Positions 7,356-15,669 of a stretch of 22,048 nt of DNA are shown here, in pieces. The notes under the pieces were generated by a model that had not been told where the DNA came from, did not search any database, and saw nothing but the letters and a program-made list of their open reading frames with translations. Location: positions 1 to 22,048 of the forward strand of contig DASZZV010000359.1 of NCBI GenBank assembly GCA_035544835.1. The letters are read 5' to 3'. Position 1 is the first letter of the stretch. Each line of letters begins with the position of its first letter. Source of the stretch: DASZZV01 sp035544835. GTDB taxonomy: Bacteria; Acidobacteriota; Thermoanaerobaculia; Gp7-AA8. The position numbers and the translations under genes were made by a program.

Positions 7356-8768
7356 GTGGCGAACGTGACCTTCCCCCCGCTTCGCAGTGGCGAGGTGCCC
7401 TTGTTCCTACCCGGCGTGGGACATCTGGTGGGAAGTGTCGGCACGTTCCTGTCCGATCTGTCCCTGATCAACGAGTTCGGCGTCAGCACCCTCGACGAGC
7501 TGAAGCTCTTCTACACGCCGGCCTCGGGATTCTCACAATCCATCGGCGCGACATCGGTGAATGGTTTGCAACCGACGCAGGCACTGTCGCTGGCAGACGT
7601 CGTGAAGAGCGTCTACAACAAGGATGCGGAGCAGGGGACGTTGCAGATCCGCTCTCTGGACTGGGCCAAGCTCTCTCTCAACGCCAACATCTTCAACATC
7701 AGCGACTCTCGCGGGACATACGGAACATCGATCCCGTCCTTCCGCGGCGATCGAGCGCTCAACGCCGGACAGTCGCTGCTTCTTTCCGGACTCCGCAGCT
7801 CCGACAAGGCTCACACCAATATCCTCATTCAGGAGACCTCGGGCGCGACGGCGAATTTCGACGTGGACTTCCTGGCTGAGGATGGAACGGTGGTCTCTTC
7901 CCAGTCCGTTCACGATTCTGTACCCGGTTTCCTGCTCTACAGGTTGATCAACAAGGTTCCTCCCTCCGCCGTAGCGGCTCGCATCACCGATCGCGCCGAC
8001 TCCGCCGGCCGACTGGTCGCATATGCCACACCGGTCGACGACGAGTCAGGCGACTTCTGGTCGATCCTCGACTGGAACCTGCAGTCTGGGACCGATGGCT
8101 CCGCACCCCAGGTGATCCCTGTGGCCGGTACGCTGCGAGGAGCCAACAACAATTTCTTCCGCACCGATGTCGCGATCTCAAATCGTGGCACGGGGGCGGG
8201 AAGCGGAACACTGCGCTTCTACTACGACGGTGGGCAAACGGTCGCGGAGCAGAAAGACTTTATCTTTACGCCGGACCGGAGCAACTTCCTGCTCACGAGC
8301 CGGACCTTCGCTACGCAGGAAGGAATCAAGGGGACATTCGGAACCGGGGTCCCCACGATCCCGATCTCGTCATCGCTCTATGTGGGACAGTCCAGGTTGA
8401 TCGCCGGATTGGAAGTGGCTTCGCCCCGGACGGTCGGAGCGCGCACGCCTGCAACCTTCCGGACCAATCTCGGGTTGCTGGAGACCTCCGGTAAGAGTGC
8501 CTCGGTACGTGTGACGATTACTTATGCCGACATCAAGGGGCTGTCGCTGGCGGCCGGTACGCGCCTGACGCAGAAGACCTACGACATGAAGCCGCATGAG
8601 TTCCTGCTGCCCAACGTCTCGCAGATCATCGCCGAGACGAATCCGACCGTGGGCGATCTACGCAATGTTCAAATCGAGTTTCGAGTCGTGGGTGGCGAAG
8701 GTGCGGTCCTGGTCTTCACCTCGTCCGTCGATAACGGTACCGCTGACCAGATTCTTAGGACGGAATGA
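7356..8768 (+). CDS. Secreted two-module beta-rich protein, 5' end probably frameshifted
   Basis: The open frame gives 470 residues from GTG 7356, but this start has no ribosome site and the frame stays open and protein-like upstream to 7281. The likely true start is ATG 7262 (AAGGAG, signal-peptide-like sequence) in another frame, so a one-frame slip is suspected. The protein is an internal duplication. Residues about 16-40 (LFLPGVGHLVGSVGTF) match 254-276 (IPVAGTLRGANNNFF), and GQSLLLSGL with TNILIQETSG near 137-162 matches GQSRLIAGL with TNLGLLETSG near 344-379. Each module looks like a beta-sandwich. I know no characterised function; similar repeat proteins occur in Acidobacteriota secretomes. 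Probably secreted or surface-exposed. Confidence 0.75.
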   Translation: MANVTFPPLRSGEVPLFLPGVGHLVGSVGTFLSDLSLINEFGVSTLDELKLFYTPASGFSQSIGATSVNGLQPTQALSLADVVKSVYNKDAEQGTLQIRSLDWAKLSLNANIFNISDSRGTYGTSIPSFRGDRALNAGQSLLLSGLRSSDKAHTNILIQETSGATANFDVDFLAEDGTVVSSQSVHDSVPGFLLYRLINKVPPSAVAARITDRADSAGRLVAYATPVDDESGDFWSILDWNLQSGTDGSAPQVIPVAGTLRGANNNFFRTDVAISNRGTGAGSGTLRFYYDGGQTVAEQKDFIFTPDRSNFLLTSRTFATQEGIKGTFGTGVPTIPISSSLYVGQSRLIAGLEVASPRTVGARTPATFRTNLGLLETSGKSASVRVTITYADIKGLSLAAGTRLTQKTYDMKPHEFLLPNVSQIIAETNPTVGDLRNVQIEFRVVGGEGAVLVFTSSVDNGTADQILRTE

Positions 8769-8774
8769 GTAACT

Positions 8775-8795
8775 GAAAATTGAGAATTGGGAATT
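8775..8795. repeat. Three tandem 7-mers (GRRAATT) in AT-rich gap
   Basis: GAAAATT, GAGAATT and GGGAATT follow each other without gap, 6 bases after a stop codon and in marked contrast to the GC-rich surroundings. The 87-bp gap also holds TATTTGATATACAT (8821-8834), a possible -10 region for the lipoprotein gene, though no well-spaced -35 was found. Confidence 0.5.
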
Positions 8796-8855
8796 GATGA
8801 AATGAAATAGGGCAGGAGCCTATTTGATATACATGTCTCGGAGGCATCACACACC

Positions 8856-9641
8856 ATGCGACGTCGGAACCTTTTTTTGATCGCTCTTTCGCTTTCGTTC
8901 CTCTTCTCCTCCGCCTGCAAGGTGAAGGAGCTCGTCGCCAAGGCCTCAGCAGCAGCGCAGGATGCGAAGGACCGGGCCGCCGGGCCGGCTTCTGCTGCAG
9001 CTCATGCCTCTGGCAATTCCGCCGGCGCCGGCGATTACGCTGCCCCAGCCGACGGGCATCTCACGGGCACAGAAGTCGAGAACTACATAAAAATCCGGCA
9101 GCGGGCCAAACAGTATGAGGAGGCGGGGCGTCACGACCTGGAGCAGCGGATGAAAGCGAGGGAGGGGAAGGAGCCTTCGCTGGGCGACTGGGTCGGCAGC
9201 ATGGGAGCGATGCAGAACGTGGTCCTGAGCGATTCCAAGGCCGCGAAGGACCTCGGGTACAACGTGGGCGAGTACGAATGGGTCAGGCAGCAGATGATCG
9301 ACGCCAGCATGGCCGCTGCGGCCGATCAAGGCAAGATCGCGGGGTTGAAACTGGCCGACAAGGAACGGGCTGCTCTCCAGAACTCACTAGACACTGCCCC
9401 CGACGAGAGCTCGAAAGAGATCTATCGCGGCATGATGGCCGATGCGGACAAGAACCGGAAGGAGGCTCTCGCCGCCGAGGAGCCCCAGAGTCCCGCGGTC
9501 ATCTACAACAAACAGTTGATTGCAAAATATGAGGATGCCACCCGCCCAATCATGGAGCTGTTCATGAAGGGGACAGGCCATGAGGATGAGATCACGAAGG
9601 GCATCAAGGACCTTCAGAAGGCCGCGAGCGGCACACCCTGA
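8856..9641 (+). CDS. Putative lipoprotein of unknown function
   Basis: The 261-residue protein starts with MRRRN and a hydrophobic stretch ending in a lipobox (LFSSAC), with Cys21 as the lipidated residue. Residue +2 is Lys, which gives no clear inner-membrane retention signal, so outer-membrane sorting is possible. The mature part has an Ala-rich low-complexity segment (about 28-65), then a mostly helical, charged region with YIKIRQRAKQYEEAG and further long helices. No enzymatic motif is visible. GGAGG lies 11 bases before the ATG, a slightly long spacing. The next gene, 59 bp downstream on the same strand, also encodes an exported protein, so they may be co-transcribed. I do not recognise the family. 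Confidence 0.8.
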   Translation: MRRRNLFLIALSLSFLFSSACKVKELVAKASAAAQDAKDRAAGPASAAAHASGNSAGAGDYAAPADGHLTGTEVENYIKIRQRAKQYEEAGRHDLEQRMKAREGKEPSLGDWVGSMGAMQNVVLSDSKAAKDLGYNVGEYEWVRQQMIDASMAAAADQGKIAGLKLADKERAALQNSLDTAPDESSKEIYRGMMADADKNRKEALAAEEPQSPAVIYNKQLIAKYEDATRPIMELFMKGTGHEDEITKGIKDLQKAASGTP

Positions 9642-9700
9642 CACCGGGCACTCTAACTTCGGACGTCACCATCAGTAATCGTCTCAACCAGGGAGAGTCC

Positions 9701-10453
9701 ATGAGAAACGTTATCGCTGTCTCAATTCTGTTGACGTGTACAACCGTCCTGTCAGCTCAGGATCTGATGATGGTCACAAAGACCAGGGTCGGCGACACTG
9801 AAAACAACCTCAAAAGCCAGTCAACTACCTACATGACGACCAACCTGAGCCGCACAAACGACAGCGCAAACGGCATCGATATCCTCATCGACTATCAGAA
9901 AGGAATTACATATTCGATCAATCACAAAGCCAGGACCATTACCTTCACGAAGGCTTCGGACCTGCCTGGGCTCGCGGCCTACGTGAAAGCACATGCGCCG
10001 GCAGGAAAGGGAATGGATGCTTTCAACGCCAGAATGAATGACATGTATGGTGATCCGGGGATCTTCAAGGTTGAGAGCATCGGCAAAGAGGTCTTGCTTG
10101 GCCGCTCCTGTAACAAAGTTCGGATCACCAGCGGTAACCAGATCATGGAATATAGCGTGGATCCTTCCCTGAAATCGCCGGTCGATCCAGCCAGAATGGC
10201 CCAGGTGGCGGGATCCAGCTACTCTCGGTTAGCCGGCTACCCACGTGCGGCCAAGGTCATGGCCAATTTAATGACTGCCACCGCAAACCTCAAGGGCGTG
10301 GCACTCAAGATTCACGAGTCAGGCGTCATCGACATGGAAGTGACATCCATCAGGCAGGGATCGATTCCTGCCTCGACATTTGTGCTGCCGGCCGGGTACG
10401 CAATGAAAGATCAGATTGCCGAGACAGAAAAGAGAATGGCCGCGCACCACTGA
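9701..10453 (+). CDS. Exported DUF4412-like protein
   Basis: The 250-residue product has a clear signal peptide (MRNVIAVSILLTCTTVLSAQ, cleavage about residue 20) and no lipobox. The mature part resembles DUF4412/LolA-like folds: a beta-rich stretch with IDILIDYQKGITYSINHKA, a central LLGRSCNKVRI strand where a processed cofactor or ligand would be held, and a final VTSIRQGSIPASTFVLPAGY. This pattern is typical of periplasmic proteins that report or bind lipophilic material, but no function is established. ATG 9701 is preceded by GGGAG at good distance. It converges on the TonB-receptor gene, with no obvious terminator in the 54-bp gap. DUF4412 assignment is by motif style, moderate confidence. 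Confidence 0.75.
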   Translation: MRNVIAVSILLTCTTVLSAQDLMMVTKTRVGDTENNLKSQSTTYMTTNLSRTNDSANGIDILIDYQKGITYSINHKARTITFTKASDLPGLAAYVKAHAPAGKGMDAFNARMNDMYGDPGIFKVESIGKEVLLGRSCNKVRITSGNQIMEYSVDPSLKSPVDPARMAQVAGSSYSRLAGYPRAAKVMANLMTATANLKGVALKIHESGVIDMEVTSIRQGSIPASTFVLPAGYAMKDQIAETEKRMAAHH

Positions 10454-10507
10454 TCGATCTGTAGCTATCACCGACTCCACCAGCCGCCAGGTAGTTCAGG
10501 AACGAGC

Positions 10508-12718
10508 TCAGAGGGACAAGGTGCTGAGAAGAGACAACCGTCGACCTTCGGTACGGTAGTCGAACGGAAAATCGTTCACCTTGATCAGATTGTTCGTCCG
10601 ATCGAGAAGGTTCGTTCCCTGAAAAGTGAGTCCGAACTTCGGAGACGGATGAAAGGTCACGTTCGTGTCCAGCGATGTCCACGACTTTACCGAGGAGGGG
10701 CGATAGGGTAGAAACTGCGGATCGAAGTTGTCGCTGGCTCGGCGGTTCACCTCTCCCTGGTAGTGAGCCGATAACGAGCTCTCCCATCGACCGCGGTTGC
10801 GGAGGTACCCGATGTTTGCGACGTTCCCCGGGTACCAGGTCATCGTGCGGCGACTCACGGCGATCGTTGGATCGAGGATCCTCTCGTCCAGTCTGCGCAC
10901 GTAGGAATAGTTGAAGAAAGCTGAATCCGAGGCTGTTCCGACAAGCACTTCGGTTTCAGCGCCCAGGCTTTTCAGCGAGTAAATGTTCGTGCTGAGGTTG
11001 GCGTTCGCCACACTATAGGCGATCTGGTTCTCGAACTTGTTATCGAACAGGTTCAGGCGAAGGAGCACATCGTCATAGATTCTCCAGTCCCCGGCAAGCT
11101 CGAAGCTGGTCACCGTCTCTGGCTGGAGCTGACGTGGGTTCGAGGCGAGTGAACGGGTGTTCGCGCCAAATAGCTCGGTGGGAGAGGGGGCGCGGAAAGC
11201 ACGTCCTGCCAGTGCTTTGATCGTTAGTGCCTCATTCGCGTGAAAGACCACGGCCAGGCGCGGACTGAATTGCGAAAACGACTTCGATTCCTTGCCCGCC
11301 CCGGGCCGGTCGATGGCATTCAAATCAAAGAACTGCCGATCGTAGCGGAGGCCGAGAGTGGCCGTCGCCTTGTTTCCCAGAAGCGAGCCGGAGACGAATT
11401 GCGCATACGCTCCGACGTTCCAGACAGGGTTTCCCTTGATCCATTCCAGCCAGGGTCTCAGATGCTTCATCACGTTCCCGGCCACGGGTGAGAAATCCTC
11501 GCCGTTGTTGATATTGACGTTCGAGAAATGCTCCCGGTCGCCGTCGTAGAAAAAGCGCGTTGTCTCCACTCCGGTGATGAGCGATGCTCCGCCCCGGGTC
11601 GGGAACGAGATCTGGGCACGGCTGAAAAAATCGCTTGCCGATGTATCGAGAAACTCCCACAGACCTGCCGGGTAGAGGTGTCCATAGGGGTCGACCGCGG
11701 CATTCGGAAAGTATCTCTGGTTCCAACTGATCTGATGTCCCTGATAACGAATGACGTACTCGTGATCCCGATCCGACCGGTCACGATGCTTGTAGGAAAG
11801 AGCCACGATCGTCCGTGACTCGTGCATTGCTTCCTTGAAGTCGGGAATGTAGAAGAGCCAGCCCTGGTCGGTGCCGAATTTCCAATCCTGCCAGTGCAAC
11901 TGGAGCGACCAGCCCGAAAGGCGCTGCTTGCCTTCGAGCTTCACGAGCGCGTAGTCGGTGGTCCGGCTGTCGTGAGTGCGGAATGCAGCCAGCCCGCCCG
12001 CTTCATCGGTTCGCCGGGAGCCATCCAGAGACCGGTATTCGTTGCCATTGGTTCGGAAGCCGCTGTAGCCGGCAACGACCGAAACCGATTCTCTGGTGAT
12101 CCCGGTGATGGCGTCGTATTGGCGTGTTCCAAAGTCGCCGAACCTGACTCGCGCCACGGTCAGGTCGTTGAGGTCGGAGGCTGACACGGTCTTGAGGCTG
12201 ACGGCGCCATTCATAGCATTCGATCCGTAGAGAGCGGATCCCGGGCCTCGAAGGATCTCGAGTGACTTTGTGAAGAAGAGGGGCGTGGTGTCCCATGTGT
12301 AGGCCGTGCCGTAGAGATCGTCATTGAAGGGAACTCCGTCGACGAGCAGCAGTAAGTGATTGTTGTTCCAGCCTTCGAATACTCCGCGTGATGCCACGGT
12401 GCGACGGTCATAGTCCTGCGACGGAGCGAATCCCGGTTGGTGATACAGGACGGAGTTGACGGTGTTCCAGCCGAATCCCTCGATCTGGTAATCGGGGATA
12501 AGAGCGACGGCCGCCGGGGCATCAGTGGTCAGCTGCGACAGTTTGGAAGCGGAGGTCACCACAGTCTTCAGCAGATCCTCGAGCGTCATGTCTTTGATCG
12601 CCGTCTTCCTGGACACCCCGCCGGCAGATGGCTCCTGCTCGGTTTGCTGTGCGGTTAGCGGAACACCGGTAACAATCAAAAGGCCAAGAAGAAGGACTGG
12701 GCGGATAGGCTTTGTCAT
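10508..12718 (-). CDS. TonB-dependent outer-membrane receptor
   Basis: The 736-residue protein starts at ATG 12718 (an in-frame TTG at 12733 adds five residues) with a signal peptide cleaved near TAQQ. MTLEDLLKTVVTSASKLSQL is the TonB-box-like entry common in this subfamily. The plug follows, with VDGVPFND, EILRGPGSALYGSNAMNGAV and a DRRTVASRG core, then a long 22-strand barrel region with alternating aromatic and charged residues. The C-terminus has NLLDRTNN and ends in a barrel strand (RRLSLLSTLSL) with Leu rather than the usual terminal Phe. It imports a substrate across the outer membrane using TonB energy. The style is BtuB/colicin-I-receptor-like; siderophore, cobalamin or another metal chelate cannot be told apart. 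No tonB, exbB or exbD lies nearby. Confidence 0.92.
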   Translation of the reverse strand: MTKPIRPVLLLGLLIVTGVPLTAQQTEQEPSAGGVSRKTAIKDMTLEDLLKTVVTSASKLSQLTTDAPAAVALIPDYQIEGFGWNTVNSVLYHQPGFAPSQDYDRRTVASRGVFEGWNNNHLLLLVDGVPFNDDLYGTAYTWDTTPLFFTKSLEILRGPGSALYGSNAMNGAVSLKTVSASDLNDLTVARVRFGDFGTRQYDAITGITRESVSVVAGYSGFRTNGNEYRSLDGSRRTDEAGGLAAFRTHDSRTTDYALVKLEGKQRLSGWSLQLHWQDWKFGTDQGWLFYIPDFKEAMHESRTIVALSYKHRDRSDRDHEYVIRYQGHQISWNQRYFPNAAVDPYGHLYPAGLWEFLDTSASDFFSRAQISFPTRGGASLITGVETTRFFYDGDREHFSNVNINNGEDFSPVAGNVMKHLRPWLEWIKGNPVWNVGAYAQFVSGSLLGNKATATLGLRYDRQFFDLNAIDRPGAGKESKSFSQFSPRLAVVFHANEALTIKALAGRAFRAPSPTELFGANTRSLASNPRQLQPETVTSFELAGDWRIYDDVLLRLNLFDNKFENQIAYSVANANLSTNIYSLKSLGAETEVLVGTASDSAFFNYSYVRRLDERILDPTIAVSRRTMTWYPGNVANIGYLRNRGRWESSLSAHYQGEVNRRASDNFDPQFLPYRPSSVKSWTSLDTNVTFHPSPKFGLTFQGTNLLDRTNNLIKVNDFPFDYRTEGRRLSLLSTLSL

Positions 12719-12767
12719 GATTGTTTTCAGCAAAGCAGAAGGTGATCAGACGGCACGTCGACATCGA

Positions 12768-12980
12768 ATGGCTCGAGATGGCTTTGGCAACAAGGTAAGC
12801 GAAAAAGGGCCCGCTGTCGACCAACGGACGCGCCCGTTCGAAGGCCAGCTCATCCTGGCCGAGCTCGGCGACCCGGCAAACGCATCCGATGTCGTCGAGG
12901 GCGGTTCTCTGGCTGGCACGACTACACTGGCCTTTCATGTGGTTACCAATCTGCCCGAGGTGCTGGAAACGGTGAAGTAG
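12768..12980 (+). CDS. Possible 70-codon ORF or gene remnant
   Basis: ATG 12768 to TAG 12978-12980 is open with third positions strongly G/C (for example the CTC ATC CTG GCC GAG CTC GGC GAC run), as in neighbouring real genes. The protein reads like ordinary coding sequence (QLILAELGDP, VEGGSLAGTTTLAF) but I do not recognise it. The last part is loosely like a VOC-fold strand. There is no ribosome site at the ATG. In a second frame, GTG 12742 gives VIRRHVDIEWLEMALATR before a stop, which also looks coding, so this may be a decayed gene with a frameshift. Its stop lies one base before the start of the next gene. The alternative is non-coding leader of the TonB receptor gene. Confidence 0.35.
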   Translation: MARDGFGNKVSEKGPAVDQRTRPFEGQLILAELGDPANASDVVEGGSLAGTTTLAFHVVTNLPEVLETVK

Positions 12981-12981
12981 C

Positions 12982-13668
12982 ATGCCGGCGCCACTCGTTG
13001 TCATCGGGGGAACGTGGTTCATGATGGGATCGGAGGATGGCCAGGACAACGAGCGTCCTGTTCATGGCCTCTGGCTCGACACGTTCGAGCTCGCCGCGTA
13101 CCAGGTGACGAATGCCGAATACGCGATTTTCGTCGAATCCACGGGCCATTCCCCGTCACCTCTCCGGGATGATTCGCAATTCAATGACCCGAAGCAGCCA
13201 GTCGTCGCTGTTTCGTGGATCGACGCGGTCCGTTACTGCGAATGGTTGGGCCACGTCATCGATCGGCCTGTTCGGTTGCCGCGCGAAGCGGAGTGGGAGT
13301 GTGCCGCCCGTGGAGGTCTCGAGGGGAAACAGTATCCGTGGGGCGACGAGGTGCCTCACGCGCCCGATTACGGCACTCGCTGGCTCAAAGGTCCGGCCGC
13401 GGTGGGAGGGAGGCCGCCTAACCCGTTCGGTCTTTACGACATGTGTGAAAACGTTCACGAATGGTGCAGCGATTGGTACGCGGCGGACTACTACAGCGTC
13501 TCGCCCGTCCACAATCCGCGGGGGCCATTGGCGGGCTCGCGGCGCGTGTCGCGAGGCGGGTCATGGCGCCATCAGATCAAGACCAGCCGCTGTGCCGCCC
13601 GTTCGAGCATTCCTCCCGCCCTTCACTACCCGGACTATGGCTTCCGCATCGCATGCGATGCGGAGTGA
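12982..13668 (+). CDS. SUMF1/FGE-sulfatase-domain protein lacking catalytic cysteines
   Basis: The 228-residue protein has the formylglycine-generating-enzyme fold signature: IGGTWFMMGS (8-17), ERPVH and AYQVTNAEYAIF (39-50), a central VAVSWIDAVRYCEWLG (75-90), RLPREAEWECAARGG (98-112), YPWGDE, and the terminal RGGSW (191-195) and RCAARS (203-208) with GFRIACD. In true sulfatase-activating FGE two cysteines lie between GGS and RCAARS; here the spacing is three residues shorter and both are absent. It is therefore probably not a sulfatase activator. The broader family includes EgtB and PvdO relatives. No signal peptide, so cytosolic. A GGTGA site lies 7 bases before ATG. No sulfatase gene lies in the window. 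Confidence 0.85.
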   Translation: MPAPLVVIGGTWFMMGSEDGQDNERPVHGLWLDTFELAAYQVTNAEYAIFVESTGHSPSPLRDDSQFNDPKQPVVAVSWIDAVRYCEWLGHVIDRPVRLPREAEWECAARGGLEGKQYPWGDEVPHAPDYGTRWLKGPAAVGGRPPNPFGLYDMCENVHEWCSDWYAADYYSVSPVHNPRGPLAGSRRVSRGGSWRHQIKTSRCAARSSIPPALHYPDYGFRIACDAE

Positions 13669-13810
13669 GTGCGCAGATTCACAATCCCGGAACGGATTCG
13701 CTGAGCGGCCGCATGATCCGGCAGTGAGTCGATCTCCTTTCATGTCGACGCCGGGTCGGTAATCGTCTATGGAGGCGCCGCCGCAAAGGAAAGATGCCGC
13801 TTGCACTAAA

Positions 13811-14896
13811 TCAGAAAAAGATGCGCTGCATTGTCCAGAAAAGACCTGTGACGGCGATCATGGTCGAAGCCGGTATGACCACCCCACGTCGATACCAGGA
13901 GCGTTTGCGTGCCCAGCTCGACACGAGAAGGAAGGCGATTGAGATTACGGTGAGCTGGCCTAGCTCGACGCCGACGTTGAACGTGACCAGAGCTGTCAGA
14001 AACTCCGACCGTGGCAACCCCATCTCCCGCAGCACTCCTGCAAAGCCCATCCCGTGCAGCAACCCGAATGCGAAGACCAGAGCCAGGCGCCACGGTTTGA
14101 GCTCGGTCACGAAGAGGTTCTCGATTGCCACGTAACAGATGGACAAGGCAATCATCGGCTCGACGACTTTCGGTGACAGCGAGACGAGTCCGTAGATAGT
14201 CAACCCCAGCGTAATGGAGTGGGCGATCGTGAAGGTGGTCACCTGCGCGAGAATCGGCTTGAGCCGTGCCGACAGCAGGAAGAGGCCGAGGACAAAGAGG
14301 ATGTGATCGAGGCCTTTGGGCAGGATGTGCGTGAAGCCGAGATGCAGATACTGCCAGGCTACCTGCCGGCGTGTGAGGACTGGCGCTCTGGCGCGAAGGG
14401 CGACCGGCTTGCTCACTCCTTCAGCCTCGATCCACTGGCTGTCGGCGTTTGCGTCGCCCTCGTGATGGACCGACAGCGCGTATGAGCTGTAGGTCAGGCC
14501 GTACGACCAGGTGAAGCTCCTGGCGCGCGAAGGCACGGATCCATTGAGATGGATCACGCACTTCGCAGCGGGGTCGGAAGTAGACGGCGGCTGATAGGAA
14601 AAGGCGGGCCTCGACCGAATCCCGTCGAAATTGATTTCGGCCCTGGCCAGGAACGCCGAGGCACCTTCGCGGATCGCGCGATCCCTGGCTTCGAGCGAGA
14701 GGTGCGGAGGATTGTTCTGTCCCTCAACGGTTAGAAGCTTGTGTGCCAGCGAATCGGGATCGGTACGAACCTCGATCGCATAGGCTCCACTCTGACGGAA
14801 CATCACGTCGACCTGCGTGGTGCCGATCTCGTGCGCGCGGGCAGAGGTCGGCATCACGATGGTCATCAAAAGGAGAAGGCGAAAACGGCGAGTCAT
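13811..14896 (-). CDS. HupE/UreJ-family membrane protein
   Basis: From ATG 14896 the product has 361 residues: a signal peptide ending SARA before HEIG, an extracytoplasmic beta-rich domain (about 25-165), and a C-terminal membrane domain with six or more helices. The domain entry GFTHILPKGLDHILFVLGLFLL carries the H-x5-DH-x-LF motif typical of HupE_UreJ_2 proteins, followed by TIAHSITLGLT and GLLHGMGFAG with further conserved His residues. HupE/UreJ proteins are thought to bring nickel or another metal through the inner membrane; metal choice here is unknown. Upstream GTG 14932 would add 12 residues before the signal peptide and was rejected. It converges on the SUMF1-like gene and lies about 1.1 kb from the TonB receptor gene on the same strand. 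Confidence 0.88.
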   Translation of the reverse strand: MTRRFRLLLLMTIVMPTSARAHEIGTTQVDVMFRQSGAYAIEVRTDPDSLAHKLLTVEGQNNPPHLSLEARDRAIREGASAFLARAEINFDGIRSRPAFSYQPPSTSDPAAKCVIHLNGSVPSRARSFTWSYGLTYSSYALSVHHEGDANADSQWIEAEGVSKPVALRARAPVLTRRQVAWQYLHLGFTHILPKGLDHILFVLGLFLLSARLKPILAQVTTFTIAHSITLGLTIYGLVSLSPKVVEPMIALSICYVAIENLFVTELKPWRLALVFAFGLLHGMGFAGVLREMGLPRSEFLTALVTFNVGVELGQLTVISIAFLLVSSWARKRSWYRRGVVIPASTMIAVTGLFWTMQRIFF

Positions 14897-15011
14897 CGTA
14901 TCGAGCAGAAGTGTGGCACAGGTAGTCCGCACATTCAGGGGATGTCTTGTGCAGGTCCTGAGTGTCAGCTCTTGGTGGCCTTAGTGGGTCCCTCCTATCT
15001 GGTCGTGTTGC

Positions 15012-15590
15012 TTACGGGGCAGTGCTCCAGTCGATCTTCTCGTAGATCTCGGCGAGTCCGGCGGTGCAGCCTATCGATGTGAGATTCAGCCGCTCCTGCG
15101 GATCACTGATCTCCGACAGGACCCAGTGCTCGCCATCGCGAACGTAGTGTTCGATCCGGATTTTGTTCTGGGCGACGAGCACGTACTCGCGTAGCGAATC
15201 AACCCTGCGGTACTGGGCGAACTTTTCACCGCGGTCGTAAGCCTCCGTGGATTCCGAGAGCACTTCAACGATGACCATCGGGTTGAGAAGCGTGTCGAGA
15301 TGCGTATCCTCGAAACGCGGTTGGCCGCAGATCGCGACGAGATCCGGATACGTGTAGATTCCCGCAGGGCTGACCTTCACGCGCATGTCGCTCACGTAAA
15401 CCTCGCACGGTCGCTCCCGAGTCTGAAGGCTCAGCTCGCGACACAAGTTGCTGGCGATGAGGTTGTGCCTCCGGCTGGCCCCCGACATCGCGAAGATCTT
15501 GCCGGCGATGTACTCGCTGCGGACCTCGGCCTTTCGCTCGAGCTCGAGGTACTCACCGGGTGTGAGACGATCCGATCTGGGCGATGACAT
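15012..15590 (-). CDS. Uma2-family PD-(D/E)XK endonuclease-like protein (DUF820)
   Basis: ATG 15590 gives 192 residues, the usual length for the family; an upstream ATG at 15695 would overlap the pirin gene by 26 bases and is unlikely. The sequence has the Uma2 pattern: RSEYIAGKIFAMSGASRRH (24-42), a YPDLV strand (Asp83) and VIVEVLSESTEAYDRGEKFAQY (Glu109, Lys123), which give the PD-(D/E)XK-type catalytic set. Uma2/DUF820 proteins are abundant in cyanobacteria and many soil bacteria, often as scattered single genes, and are predicted restriction-endonuclease-fold nucleases with unknown target. No methylase or partner is adjacent. It lies 79 bp downstream of the pirin gene on the same strand. 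Confidence 0.88.
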   Translation of the reverse strand: MSSPRSDRLTPGEYLELERKAEVRSEYIAGKIFAMSGASRRHNLIASNLCRELSLQTRERPCEVYVSDMRVKVSPAGIYTYPDLVAICGQPRFEDTHLDTLLNPMVIVEVLSESTEAYDRGEKFAQYRRVDSLREYVLVAQNKIRIEHYVRDGEHWVLSEISDPQERLNLTSIGCTAGLAEIYEKIDWSTAP

Positions 15591-15669
15591 CGGAAGATAG
15601 TATGCGCCAACCTCGTTCCGGTTTCCCGGTGGTGCTGCATACACCACCAGGCCACGATCACTTACTTTT

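Noticed and set aside
12719..12981. Cobalamin riboswitch upstream of the TonB receptor
   Set aside because: On the minus strand AGCCAGAGAACCGCC (12900-12914) and GCCAGTGT (12924-12931) recall parts of the B12 element, but the core GGTG/AACTGT-type boxes and their order are not right, and the stretch reads as coding on the other strand. A covariance-model scan would decide.
12982..13668. True formylglycine-generating enzyme
   Set aside because: Both catalytic cysteines are absent and no sulfatase gene is near.
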